Shown: in pieces, positions 24,962-35,969 of the stretch
How positions within the stretch are numbered: position 1 is the first letter of the stretch
How the letters are laid out: every line of letters starts with the position of its first letter
Assembly (NCBI RefSeq): GCF_000182925.2
Contig: NC_026506.1
Location: 2,728,001-2,792,000 of the forward strand
Length of the DNA: 64,000 nucleotides
Direction of reading: 5' to 3'
DNA from: Neurospora crassa OR74A
Lineage: Eukaryota > Ascomycota > Sordariomycetes > Sordariales > Sordariaceae
Program-made: the position numbers and the translations under genes
Notes under the pieces: generated by a model
The model's input: the letters and a program-made list of their open reading frames with translations, nothing else
The model's database searches: none
What the model was told of the DNA's origin: nothing

Positions 24962-27852
24962 ATGATGGTGCGTCCGCATTTCCTCCCTCGCTGGTTCCCG
25001 ACCCCCGGATACCGGGATTTGGATCCATGCTCTCGGCGGAGCCGCACGTCAATTTCCGAATATGGATACCGCGTGTCGCTTCCTGGGCGATCGTCTTTGC
25101 AGGAGAGACATGAAAAAATTATGGGTCCTTGTGGATCGGGAGAACCTCCTTTCGACTGACCAACCTGTTGTTATTCCAGCAGACCTCATCCCGTCCCCAA
25201 GGCGATGTTGGCTCCAGTTTCGCCAGCCGACGCGGCCACGACCGACTGTCGATATCCGATCCTAGCCGCCACGTCACCGAGACCATAGGAACAATGTACA
25301 CCATCGACGACGACGACTCCGGTCCCGAAGACGGCCGTCGGGCCAGCCGCCCCCTTAGCTTCATTGCGACCCAGGGAGATCACTTGGAGCGCCTCGCTAG
25401 TCTCGCCGAGGAGCCCTCCGAGGAGAACTCGGGGGATGAACTGCGCCTCGTCCGGACAACCTCAGACAAGACCAAGTCAACACTACACGACACCACCACT
25501 GGCCGAGAGGGGGGCGATGATGGGTTCATGGGTGGACGCACCTCGAAGGAGTCCAGCACCCTCCCGGTGAGGAAGTCAAGCGACACGAGCAGTTCGTCAG
25601 AAAGACCGGCCTCTCCGCTTTCGCCCGCGCGCTCGATACGGGAACTCCAGGCCGATGGGTCGGCATCCCAGTTCCCCATGACGAATATCGACGACGCCAA
25701 CGACATTGCACAAGAGTTGAGTAATCTGCAGGCGCTGCGGCGGCTATCGATGGATGTTGGGAATTTCAACGACCCCGATCTTCTTCCTTTCTCGAATATG
25801 GGCCTAGTCCAGTCTGGTCCACCATCGGGCGAAGATGACGAAGCAGACCCGTCCCGTTTGCTATGGGTACCTGCGAGAGTACACCCGGAACTCGAACCTA
25901 CGGCGTTCAAAGACTTCCTGGAGAATCGCGTGCAGGCAATAAAGCGGCGGTCCAGTGACTCCATGTTGTCGATTGACCTGAACCGAAGTGACTCAACAGG
26001 TGGAGGAGGGGGCCTGAGGAGAAAGAAGTCAATGCTCTCTCGCCAAATCAAGCCGACGAGTGAGGGTATTGACTACGTGGATGGCGCAGAAAGGCTGCAA
26101 CGGCAACGCTCCCTACATGGCGATGGTAACCCAGAACCTAGCCTGAATGAGTTGGTAGATGATCCTTCGAAAGCAGTCAAGAAACTGGCGCTTGAGACTC
26201 ACCAAGAGGTGGACGAGGGTGACATCCCGATACTTCCTGCTCCAAGTATGGGTCTAAGACGCTCCACAAAGACAACATACAGAAAAAGCGGCAGTGTACG
26301 CGGGAACAAACCGTCATTTTCGAAGAGGGCCCATGGAAGGCAGTCATCCGAGCTTGAAGATGATATGCCCCCTGTTCCGGCAATGGACGAGGCGTCAAGT
26401 CAAGGTCTGAAGAGGGTACAGTCCGAGCCGGCCCTGGCTGATCTCTACTCACATCCCGAGAAATCGCTGCACACACGGCAAAATTCTGCGCGCGATCCCT
26501 CGGGTTCGTCCAAAGATATAACCGTACGACGATCGTTAGAAGACACACCCAACAGAGCTCTTCAGCACGAACCAAAGTCGGCTAGCCCGCCTGCCCCGGC
26601 CCCAGCGGAAGTCCTCCCTGTCAAGAAGACTCCTCCGCCCATACCGCCACCCACAACCGCCCCGCCGCCGGTGCCTGCAATCGTTGCGACGCCGCCAGCA
26701 GAGACAAATAAGCAGACTCTGCCCGATAGATCCTCCACTCAAAAGGCGGACGAGCCGTCGGCTCGCGTCGAGAAACGTCCGTCGATTGACGCAACCAATT
26801 CGACAGCGCAAGCTAATGGCAAGAGTCAGCCTAAGCCTTCTGCGCCGAGCGTAATTACGCAACCCCCGCCGGCATCGGATGAGAAGAAAGCGGACAAGAA
26901 GGCGAAAGAGAAGGAAGAGGTTGAAGCCCCCACCAAATCGTCCGGATGGAAATGGTTCAAGAGTGATGAGAAGGACAAGAAGAAGCGCGAGAAGGAAAAG
27001 GAGCGCGAGAAAGAGGAGCAAGCTCGGAAAGCGAAGAGCAAGGGCGGAGACAAGAGCCATGATGCGACCCGGTTGGACGTTCTACAAAACTCGATTGAAG
27101 GCTCTTCCAAAGGCCGGGAGAGCCTGGTGCTGGATCGGGATAGTATCGACAAGAACGAGGACAAGAAGAAGGAGACCAAGAAGGAAAAGGAAGGCTTCTT
27201 TGGTGGTCTTTTCGGAGGCAAAAAGAAGGCTGACAAGGAGCCTGCCAAGAAGAAGGAGCAAACCCTACTTACTCCAGAACCTCCTCGCCGAAAACTTGTT
27301 CCCGATGTCGACTACTCTTGGACTCGCTTCCCGATTATTGAAGAGCGAGCCATTTACCGGATGGCTCACATCAAGCTTGCGAACCCCCGCCGACCCTTAC
27401 ACAGTCAAGTCCTGCTCAGCAACTTTATGTACTCTTATCTCGCAAAGGTCCAGGCCATGCATCCCCAGCTCAACGTGCCCACCTCACCGCAGCAAAGGCG
27501 GTTGGAGGAAGAGCGCAAGCGCCGTGAAGCCGAACAGAAGGCGGCGCAGCAGCGAGCAATGGAGCAACTCGCCCTTGAACAACAAATGGCGGCGATGTCT
27601 GGCCAAAGCGATTTCAACTTTGAGTACCATCGCGTAAGTTAACGTTTGCCTAAGCCGAAAAATGGCTGTGCTTGAAGATACTAACACCTTATTCAGGCTG
27701 GAAATGGGTATGGCGAGGCATCGGGCGGCGGCACTCAGTACGTTGATGACGCTCAGATCTATGAATACGAGCAACAACGGAACGAATCTCGCGCCCGCCA
27801 GGAACAACAACAAGAAAATGGCAAAGATGGCGAGGCAAAGGACATGTGGTAG
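24962..27852 (+). CDS. Zds1/Zds2 family protein (PP2A-Cdc55 regulator), Zds_C domain
   Basis: Proposed exons: 24,962-24,967, 25,180-27,633 and 27,697-27,852 (871 residues). The last intron is secure: GTAAGT at 27,634, branch CTAAC, CAG at 27,696, restoring a 51-residue C-terminus. The first exon (ATGATG before GTGCGT) is inferred, because the conserved N-terminal motif LSISDPSRHVTETIG lies upstream of the first in-frame ATG at 25,294. Other fungal Zds proteins also start before this motif. Seen: a WVPARVHPELEP segment at about 230; Pro-rich and Ser-rich disorder; a Lys/Glu-rich coil (about 568-635) with SSGWKWF; GFFGGLFGGKKK at about 675; and the Zds_C domain at about 712-756 (YSWTRFPI, ERAIYRMAHIKLANPRRPL). 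In yeast, Zds1/Zds2 bind the PP2A B subunit Cdc55 and control mitotic exit and polarity. The role here is by homology. Confidence 0.82.
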
Positions 27853-29703
27853 GCCGACCACGGCCCGTCTCCCAGCTGGTCCAGACTCTGCCTAGCTGGT
27901 TGAAGAAGTCTGTGGTACCAGTCCCAGGCCATCACTCTGGTGGGTTAAACTGCACGTCAGGCTTGACAAACGTCTTGTCCGGCGAGGAATAAGAGACGGG
28001 CTCAGGCTCCTTTATAGTGCGAGAGGAGGTAGTGGGACATTTGACAAGAGCATATTGTACTTAGCTAATCTTCCTTTTCTTTTCGACTTTGTAAACGAGA
28101 GCAGCAGCAGCAGGAGGAGAAGGGGGAGGAGGAGGAGAAACAACACGAAAAACAACCCAGCAGCGAGCATCGGGATTGGCGTATCGGGACACAAATGTCA
28201 TGGAATGGGGGGAGGCGGCAAGGCGATGAAAGATATATAAGGTATTTATTGGGTGTTGTAAAAGAGATCAATGTTTGAGAGTGGATGGATGGCAGGTAGG
28301 AAGGAAATGGGTTGGGAATTCATTGCAACTCTATTTTTTTCTTTTTTGCTTTTTTCTCATCATGTTGCGAGTCGGGATCTATCTACCCTTGAGAGGAGAG
28401 AGAAAGAGACCGAGAGAGAGACAAAGAGCTTATCATCCTGTTCTGTATCACAACGCAACGAAAAATGACACGGCAGTAGTAGGTCTGTTGGTCCGCCTTG
28501 GGAGCAACTCTCTTCTTCTTCCTGACAGCGACTTTGGGCTGCCCGCTGCACCAGATTTGGAAACAACAACTGTCTCTCCGTGCGCTTTTCATCAAGTGAA
28601 ATTTGGCAGCTTTCTTCCTGGTTAGTGTACACCTTGCCCTCGTTGACTAGTAGGTATTTTGAGTACCTTGTTGATCCCCTTGCCGTCGGACTTGGGCTGA
28701 GCTTCCCCTGACTCCGTCTGCGATTATGTAGAGGTATGTAGCTAGGTGATGCTGAGTAGAGGTAGGTACCTAGGTAGAACGGTATGATGATGTGTTAAAC
28801 TGGAGCACCTAATCCACGCAGCTGACACTGCAGTGTTGGCAGCGCCTGGCACTCAGGTCTGAATGGAGGGCGATCCCCTCGAGGGCGGTGTCGCGCTTCC
28901 ACCTTGGCACACCTAGTCTACACCCGTCTGGCTGGTGCCTGCCCCTGGCGGTCACCACTTGCATGGCCTCTGCACTATAGGCGCTCAATAGGGAAGTGGA
29001 AGGCGGGAGCTGTAGACCTACCACATGTACCAAGGTAGCCTGGAGGTACCCACCCGCCCGCCCGTCCAGCTGGATGGAGCCAAGACAGAAAAGACACAGC
29101 GAGAGCTCCCCTCCCCGTCCGGGCCCCTCCCGTCACGGTTTGGCCTCAGTTTTCAATCACTGCTTGGAACCTAACCATTCAGATTTGAGCACCTGCCTAC
29201 CTACGCCGTGAACTCTCCCGGCCTCTCGAAAATCTTCCCGACCTCAACAACCATCCAACAAAAAAAAAACCGTATCTTCCATACCTACCTACCTACCTCT
29301 ATCCTCTCCGTCCTTGGGGCTCTCTGTTGACCTCCGCTTCGTGTAATATTCCTTCTTACTTCAACTCGATTCTCGGGCCGCCGTCGTCCGTTTCTGCTTG
29401 ATACCCCGCCTCCCGGTCGCGACCAAACGCCCGTCTGTTGTTGCTTCAGCTTTCGGCACCATCACCGCCCGGTTGCGCATTCGTCGACATTGACTTTCCA
29501 CTTTCCACCACATACTTGGCACCGGACTACGCCCGCCGTCAGCTACCTTTCACCCCTTCACGTGTAGCTTCCCATTCGGCCTTCAGCTCTCCCTCCATTC
29601 CGATCCCCAACACCCCTCGTCCTCATCTGGTCGCCGGAGCCAGCAAATACCCAACCTCCCCCAACGCACATCTCAGTCTTCTGTATTGAAGCCCTCTACC
29701 GGG
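27853..29703. other. Intergenic; 3' UTR of zds and long leader of the DUF2433 gene
   Basis: No gene recognised. Contains GGTAGGTACCTAGGTAG near 28,764-28,780, an AGG/AGC purine-rich stretch at about 28,098-28,140, and a (TACC)n run at about 29,281-29,297. From about 29,220 to 29,700 it is CT-rich, typical of a fungal promoter and 5' UTR. Confidence 0.5.
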
Positions 29704-32182
29704 ATGGCATCTGTGAGCTTCTCCTTTCTCGGCTTCCCCCCTCTTTTTCTGCTTCCCCCCTCTCGCTGCCCAGCTTCAGCACGTTCTCCAACCACCATCC
29801 CAACCTCTTCCCCACCATACACTACTCCGATCACCGTCACGTCTCGTCGAGCATGTCTGGCTGCTATCGCCTTGACCGCCCGGCTGTCTGCGAAGCTCGA
29901 GCCGACACACCATCCTCGTCTGTCGCTATCTTGACGCGTCTTTGCTAACTTGACACGTTCCTCGATAGCAACCTCGTAATACATACAACGCCCCCGGGTT
30001 TCTGCCCAATGGTGCCGCTCCTCATCAGGGCCCAGTACCCGGCGCTACACCTCTCCTCCCGAACCAAGGCCGCATCTTGGAAACTGGTCCCACCAGAGTT
30101 CTCTGCATTGCAGATGTTCGAGGTACGTTTCTCCTCTAGTGTTATCCTGTCCTGGCTGCTGGTTTGCGCCTTGTTTACTGACGTGCCCCTTCCTTCTTGC
30201 AGGTAACCTTCGGTCCTTGAACGAGCTCGCCAAGGCCGCCCGCGCCAACTATATCATTCACACTGGTGACTTTGGTTTCTACGACGAGACATCTCTCGAG
30301 CGTATTGCGGAGAAGTGCGATATCCCCGGCCCAACTCTGGTCTTGCCTCGCTGACCAACATTTGAACAGGACATTGAAACATGTTGCCCAATATTCGCCC
30401 CTGATTTCCGAGACCACCAAGAAGGCCATTGCGCAAGCCGCTTCCGGCCCCGTCAAGAGCCGCTTCCCCGCTAGCGAGCTTCCTCTTTCCGAGCTGCCTC
30501 TCCTCATTTCGGGCGAACTGAAGCTGGATGTTCCCGTGTACACGGTTTGGGGCGCCTGTGAAGATGTCCGGGTGCTTGAGAAGTTCAGGTCAGGAGAGTA
30601 CAAGGTACCCAACCTGTTTGTGATCGACGAGTCTCGGTCGAAGCTCCTCGAAATCGGCGGTGTCAAGCTTCGTCTTCTTGGTTTGGGCGGTGCCGTCGTT
30701 ATGCACAAGCTTTTCGACAACGGCGAAGGACGGACTACGATCGCTGGTGGACAAGGTACTATGTGGACGACACTTCTCCAGATGGGCGAGCTTGTCGACA
30801 CTGCCAATCGCGTCTACGACCCTACCGAAACACGCATCTTCATCACCCACGCTTCGCCCGCTCGTGAGGGCATCCTCAACCAGCTTTCGGTAACTCTCAA
30901 GGCGGATTTCTCCATATCGGCTGGTCTTCATTTCCGTTACGGAAGCTCGTACAACGAGTTCAGCGTCAACCCGACGTTGGATCACTACCGTGGAAAGCTG
31001 GCCGCTAGTAAGGCATCTTTCAACGATGTGTGGGAAACCGTCCGCAGTGAGGTTGAGCCCGCGATCCAGCAGAACGACGTCCAACAGACCTTGCTCAAGA
31101 ACGCACTCAGTGTTGTTGAGAAGATGCCTACGACCGCTGCTGGTGGAAACCCTTTTGGTGGTGCAGCTGCGGGCCAGTCGGCCGCCGCGCTCGGCCAAGT
31201 CGACGAGAGTGCCTTTAAGAACATGTGGAACTTCAACCTTGCTGATGCCGCGTTTGGATGGCTGGTGCTGGAAATTCATGACGGAAGGATTGGAACCGAA
31301 ATGAGAGCTCAGGGGTTTAACTTCTCCCATCGCGGGGCTAAGCAGCCCGTGTATGCGGCCCAGGGTGCCGTCCCGCCCTCGACCGGAGGGGCTAACCCCG
31401 TTCCTACTGGCCCCGCTGCCGCTTCTACACCTGTTCAACCCGCAGCGCAGCCCGCGCCTGCGGTACCTGCGGTCCCTGTTGTTCCCAAGCAGCCCCCCGC
31501 GCAAACTGCTAAGCCCGCTGCCCCGTCGCCGGCTCCGACACAACCCAAGGCGGCTACACCACAGCCTGCTGCCGCCTCGCCCGCATCAAGAGAGTCTGAG
31601 AAGCCGGCATCCGCTCCCACGAACGGGGCTTCCAATAATCCGGAGCCTACCCCTTCTCCGGCGCCCAAGAGCGCTGCAGAAAGTATCATTGGCCTCTTTG
31701 TCATGCAACCACCGAACGATGACGCCATTCCTGGCCTGTTCGCGGAGGAGGACAGGTCCAAGATCGTCAAGGTTGATAAGTGGGGCCAGAACAACAGAGT
31801 AGTATTTTTCAAGACGGTCGAGGATCGTGACGGTGCCTTGGATCGCTTGCCTCAGGAATACAAGTCTCGTGGCACTGGCTCGGACGACCGCTCGAAGCCG
31901 CTCATCAAGGTCTTCAACCCTCCCTCCTCAAGACCGTTCAACACCCGTGGCGGCGCCGGTACGTGGGCCAGCAGCAGAGGTGGTCGGGAAGGTACCCAGA
32001 GCGGATACCGCAGCGCTGGTGGCGGAACTGCTAGCGATAGCGAAGGCGCTGGTCGTCGTGGAGGTCGCGGAGGTTCCAGAGGCGGTCGTGGTGGTGAGCG
32101 CGGCGGACGTGGCTCGCGTCGTGGGGGCTTGAAGGGTGACGGAAGCCCGGCTACGACTTCTGCTACCCCGGCTGACTCTTAG
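29704..32182 (+). CDS. DUF2433 metallophosphoesterase-like protein with RGG tail
   Basis: Four exons: 29,704-29,712, 29,969-30,122, 30,203-30,314 and 30,370-32,182 (695 residues). Introns are GTGAGC..ATAG (256 bp, branch CTAAC), GTACGT..GCAG (80 bp) and GTGCGA..ACAG (55 bp). All junction phases agree and join ADVRGNLRSL, then GDFGFYD, then KTLKHVAQYSPL. The N-terminal region resembles the calcineurin-like phosphoesterase fold: DVRGN where DxHGN is usual (residues about 52-56), GDFGF (76-80) and ITHASP further on (about 250). A Pro/Ala-rich linker (about 423-530) leads to an RRM-like stretch (about 530-595: IIGLFVMQPPND, NRVVFF) and an RGG box (about 630-680). This suggests an RNA-binding protein. 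The catalytic status is uncertain because the first-motif His is Arg. The tiny first exon encoding MAS is inferred from its fit to splice signals. Confidence 0.82.
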
Positions 32183-33634
32183 GCAACGAAAGCTGTGGAG
32201 TTGAAAGTCGAGGACTCGAAGCAAGGTTCGGAGAAAGGTTCGAAATAAGGTTTAAAGGCATTTGTAAAGAAAGCATATGCCAGAAAATCAGAATCTTGGG
32301 AAAAATCATCAGACAATCACGAATTGACAGCGTGAGATGGAGGTGGTTAAGTCGATCTTGATCATTGAGGGCCTGGCGGTGTTGGGGAAACGGTGCTTAC
32401 TAGGGGTAGATTTAACCCTGGTAATGTTGTTCTGGACTGGGACTGAAGAAATAGTGCAGGGATTGTTTTACCAAGTCAGGTTCAAGACAGGCTAGGTAGG
32501 CCACGTCGAACTAAGCTGAGCTTGCTGAGTGGGAGAGGAGAAATGAACGAGGGGAAAGTGAGGAAGAAAACAGCGTACAGTTTACCATTACAATCTCAAG
32601 AACCAAAAACAGTCTTCAGAGTTGTTCATGTCTCTTGATGCGCGGATATTGTAGCTGGTGCGGATGGTGTTTCAGGTCGAGGTCTCCAAGAGGACGTCAG
32701 CGGATTCATTGCTTACTTTGCTTTTTTTTCTTTCTAAATCCTTTTCTACCTTGTCTTTATCTTCTGCACTTAGATTCTCTTTTCGTAAGACAAATACGAA
32801 AGGTTCGTCTTTGTCGGTTGTACAAACGAAAAGATATCGAAGCATAGGTAGAGGAAGGACATGATGTGTTTGTAGAGTGATATGTACCCTTAGTCTAGTT
32901 CGCCAGAGAGCGTTATGTCAAACATTATTTGCAAGCCGCATCAAGTGCTCTTCACCGAACCTCAAAGTCAATCTTGATCAAAGTCATTCTTCCTTGGGGT
33001 ATTCAAGACCTTTTCAGAATCGATCTCGTCCAGTGTCCTAGGAGTGAAGAAGTACAAAGGTAATAAGCGAACCAGGGCTAGATCGATGGATTTTACTTTA
33101 CACCTTCGTTGCCTAACATTCTCAGTCACGACTACCGCAGCTTCCGCAAGGTGTGGCTTACTCGGAGCTCCAACTCGGAGCTTGAAAGATTTCATTATTT
33201 CTCCTTTTCTTGCCTCTCCGCCCTGTCTACTAGATCTAGGTCTAGGTCTGGATATGAAGTCTTTCCCGACCGTCTTCAGACTCCCGCTGCTTTTGATAAT
33301 TGTACAATACAAGTATGGGTTGAGTGGTAAGATAGTAGAAGGTGGCCGGGGAACCATCGTCTAATATGTACAAATAAAAGTACATCGCTGCCCCCCCGTT
33401 CTCTTTAAGGGGGTTATCAGCTTTTGTTTTGTTTTTCTTCTTCTTCTTCTTCTTCTTCTTCTTTCATTCTCTTCTTCCCCTTCCGCCGCTTGATTGGGAT
33501 TTGCTGGCTATCAACCACTGCACCCGATCGTCCCGGTGTTTATCATCTCTTCGTGCAAAAGGCCACCATCACCACCAACTAACCTTTTCTCTTTCCCTCT
33601 ATCTTCCATCTCTCAAACCTCACCCCCCCCCCTC
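32183..33634. other. Convergent intergenic region between the DUF2433 gene and COQ5
   Basis: No gene recognised. Holds the 3' UTRs of the two converging genes, an AATAAA-containing site at about 33,372, and a (TTC)n microsatellite at about 33,436-33,464. A 106-codon ORF at 33,044-33,364 has no recognisable feature and is probably chance. Confidence 0.5.
33436..33464 (+). repeat. (TTC)n microsatellite
   Basis: About nine to ten uninterrupted TTC units, followed by more CT-rich sequence, near the 3' end of COQ5. Confidence 0.9.
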
Positions 33635-34752
33635 TTACTTCCGCCTAGGCTTCATCCCCTTGTGAATCGCCGCCACACCACCCGTCAGATCCTCATACCC
33701 CTGTCCACCAACCACGAAACCCGCATCAACAATCATATCCCTAAAGTCCTCCTGGCTCGGGAACCTTTCGATCGATTCCACCAGATACTGATAACTATCC
33801 CTATCCCCCGCGACCAGCTGTCCAATGAGCGGGATCGCGCTAAAGCTCCACTGCTTGTAAATGGTGTTGAACAGCGGGTGCTTATCCGCCTTGCTAAACT
33901 CCAAACAAGCAAAGACACCACCGGGCTTGAGCACGCGGTAAGCCTCGCGCAAGGCGGCGGGGATGTTGCTAAAGTTCCTGATGCCGAAGGCGACCGTGTA
34001 CAAGTCGACCGACTCATCGGGGACGCCCGTGGTGGGGGAGTAGCCGACCTGGTTGGCGCCCAGGGGTTTGGTCTGGGTCAAGTCTTCGGCGTTGGCTTCG
34101 AGGAAGGAGAGGGCGGCTTGTTGGCTGGCGGGCAGGGAAGCGGAGCGCTGTTTGCCGACCGAGAGCATGGCGGGGTTGATGTCGGAGATGGTCACGCGCA
34201 CGTCGGGGTTGCCGTTGAGGATGTGCGCCGTGTGCAGCATCCGGAAGGCGATGTCGCCGGTGCCGCCGGCTATGTCGAGGATGTGTTGAGGGGCGCGGGG
34301 GTCGGAGGAGGAAGTGAGGGGGGAGAATCCCGGGTTGAGGGAGGCGACGAAGTGGTCCCTGGAGAAAGAAGAAAGAAAGAAAGAGAAGAGGGTTAGCTGG
34401 GCTGATTCTGGTACATGGTGTTGGATGGGGAAGAAATAGACTAAACATACTTCCATACGCGATGCCAGCCAAAAGACATGAGATCATTCATGCGATCATA
34501 CGACTCGGCAACGCTGGTGAAAACACCAGCAACGCGCTCTCTCTTCTCGGCCTCGGTGACGGTCTCGAAGCCGAAGTGGGTAGGACGCGCAGGATCGGGA
34601 ATGGCATATTCGGGTACTGAGTTGTTGTTGTTGTTGGGCTTTTGTTGCGACTGGAGCGTTGTCGAGAAGGACGACCGTAATATCCGGGATTCGGCGTGTA
34701 AGAGCGTTCGCGACGAGGGAATCGCCCTTCGGAGGGCCGGACGGGCAACCAT
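33635..34752 (-). CDS. COQ5: 2-methoxy-6-polyprenyl-1,4-benzoquinol methylase, mitochondrial (COQ5)
   Basis: Class I SAM-dependent C-methyltransferase of ubiquinone synthesis, acting in the mitochondrial CoQ synthome on the inner membrane. Exons on the minus strand: 34,752-34,451 and 34,358-33,635, with a 92-bp intron (GTATGT..CCAG); 341 residues. The N-terminus is Arg/Ser-rich without acidic residues up to about 30, fitting a mitochondrial presequence. Both UbiE/COQ5 signatures are seen: [16 protein letters not shown] (residues 84-99, just before the intron) and [15 protein letters not shown] (242-256). SAM motif I reads [10 protein letters not shown] at 127-136, and ISDINPAML follows at about 158-166. 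Length is slightly above yeast COQ5. It converges on the DUF2433 gene and lies downstream of the small membrane protein gene on the same strand. No key residue is missing. Confidence 0.95.
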
Positions 34753-35287
34753 GGTGGATTGGCGACGAGGCTGGGGAGAAAGTCCGGGAGGTAAGTGGGT
34801 TGGAGAGAGGATCTGGAGAAGGAAGGATTAGAATGGCCCCCCGGAAATTGAGAAATGTCAAGAAAGTTGTCGCCAGTCGGCCCGCGGCGTCGCAATCGAT
34901 GGCTGAAAGGCGCTCCCCCAATCGAAATTGCCCAATTGGGAAGGCTGCGAAATCTGCATGTGCCGGGGTAACTACCTAAACAACACAGCGCACTGCAGCG
35001 AAGCTCGGGTGGCTGGTGCAATGCACTGCACTGGTTGTTTGTGGCTTGTGCGTTGCTTGGGCCATCGTCCAGCCTTGTTTGCGGGGTAGCTTCTGGAGAC
35101 TGCGGGGGTTCCATTCGTTCAGGCCGGCGGGGGTCCCTGTTTGATCTCCGTTTTTTTTTTCTCCAGATGTTCGCAGGCGCTAGCGCAGGGTCGAATGGCT
35201 GGCGCAAGGAGATCTCGAACATTGACCCCTGTAGTAATGATGGAATCTTGGAAGGTGTAACATTCAGGTGTAGTGAACTCACTTGGA
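34753..35287. other. Intergenic, COQ5 promoter region
   Basis: 535 bp between the COQ5 start codon and the stop codon of the small membrane protein gene. A short T run lies at about 35,151-35,160. Nothing else is recognised. Confidence 0.5.
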
Positions 35288-35590
35288 TTAGACTATGGTT
35301 TGGACGTGAAGATCCGGGCCTGACGACGCCGATGAAACAGTATCGCATCTATCGTCGTCGGCCTTCTTTGATCCAGATCTTCCCTCGGATGCGACAGATG
35401 GCTCGGACTTCGCGGCCTCGAGGTCGTCAGAGGCTGCCTTTTTGGACTTCTTCACGGTGGTTTCGGCGTTCTTCGCGTCGGCCATCCACTGCGCGATGAA
35501 GTGGATGATTCTTCTGTGGAAAACGGTGAAAATGGCGATAGCTGCGAGGAGACAGACGATGATGGCCACGATGGCGTTTCTGCGGGACAT
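35288..35590 (-). CDS. Small single-pass membrane protein, 100 aa, unknown function
   Basis: Uninterrupted 100-codon ORF beginning MSRRNAIVAIIVCLLAAIAI. Residues about 6-23 form one strong hydrophobic helix preceded by two Arg, followed by a basic stretch (HRRIIHF). The remaining 65 residues are hydrophilic, rich in Ala, Ser, Lys and Asp (KKSKKAASDDLEAAKSE) and probably disordered. The topology is either a signal anchor or an inner-membrane protein of mitochondria or ER; the sequence alone does not decide. It lies between the E1 alpha and COQ5 genes on the same strand with its own intergenic spaces. No family was recognised. The strong N-terminal helix and GC-rich codon use argue for a real gene. 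Confidence 0.65.
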   Translation of the reverse strand: MSRRNAIVAIIVCLLAAIAIFTVFHRRIIHFIAQWMADAKNAETTVKKSKKAASDDLEAAKSEPSVASEGRSGSKKADDDRCDTVSSASSGPDLHVQTIV

Positions 35591-35969
35591 GGTTGAGGGT
35601 TTACTGGGAATAGCTTGTTGATGTCGCTGTTGCTGAGCGGTATTGTCTTGCTTGTGACGTGATCTTGCGGGGTGTTGAGGAGAGGGCCAGATGAGAAATG
35701 GTAGCGAGGTGTTGCTACTCTACGAAATTTAGAGGTGCGACTACAAGGCGAGGGTTGGCTGCCGTTATGGTATGTGCGCTTGTGTGGGACGAGACGGTTG
35801 ATGAAGAGGTGTTCTGTTCAGCAATCGATTCACTCGAATCCTGAACAGAAACCTGAGGCTATGGTACCACCACCCTTGTCCGGACAGCAGAGTATCGATG
35901 CGGCCCAAGTTGGGATGAAATCCCCAGCATCAGATGAAAAAGACCCAAGTCGCTTATTTCGACATCTAC
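35591..35969. other. Intergenic; nothing recognised
   Basis: Holds the promoter of the small membrane protein gene and the 3' end of the E1 alpha transcript, with CTACCTACCTAGCTAGG near 35,966-35,982 overlapping the E1 alpha stop region. Confidence 0.45.

Noticed and set aside
26177-27248. Long antisense ORFs (132-174 codons) within the zds gene
   Set aside because: Mirror images of the Lys/Glu/Ser-rich coding sequence; the sense strand carries the conserved Zds_C domain.
30590-31543. 317-codon antisense ORF inside the DUF2433 gene
   Set aside because: Shadow of a codon-biased sense gene; no recognisable protein features.
33044-33364. 106-codon + strand ORF in the DUF2433/COQ5 intergenic region
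   Set aside because: No recognisable motif; overlaps an antisense ORF of similar length, as chance ORFs do.
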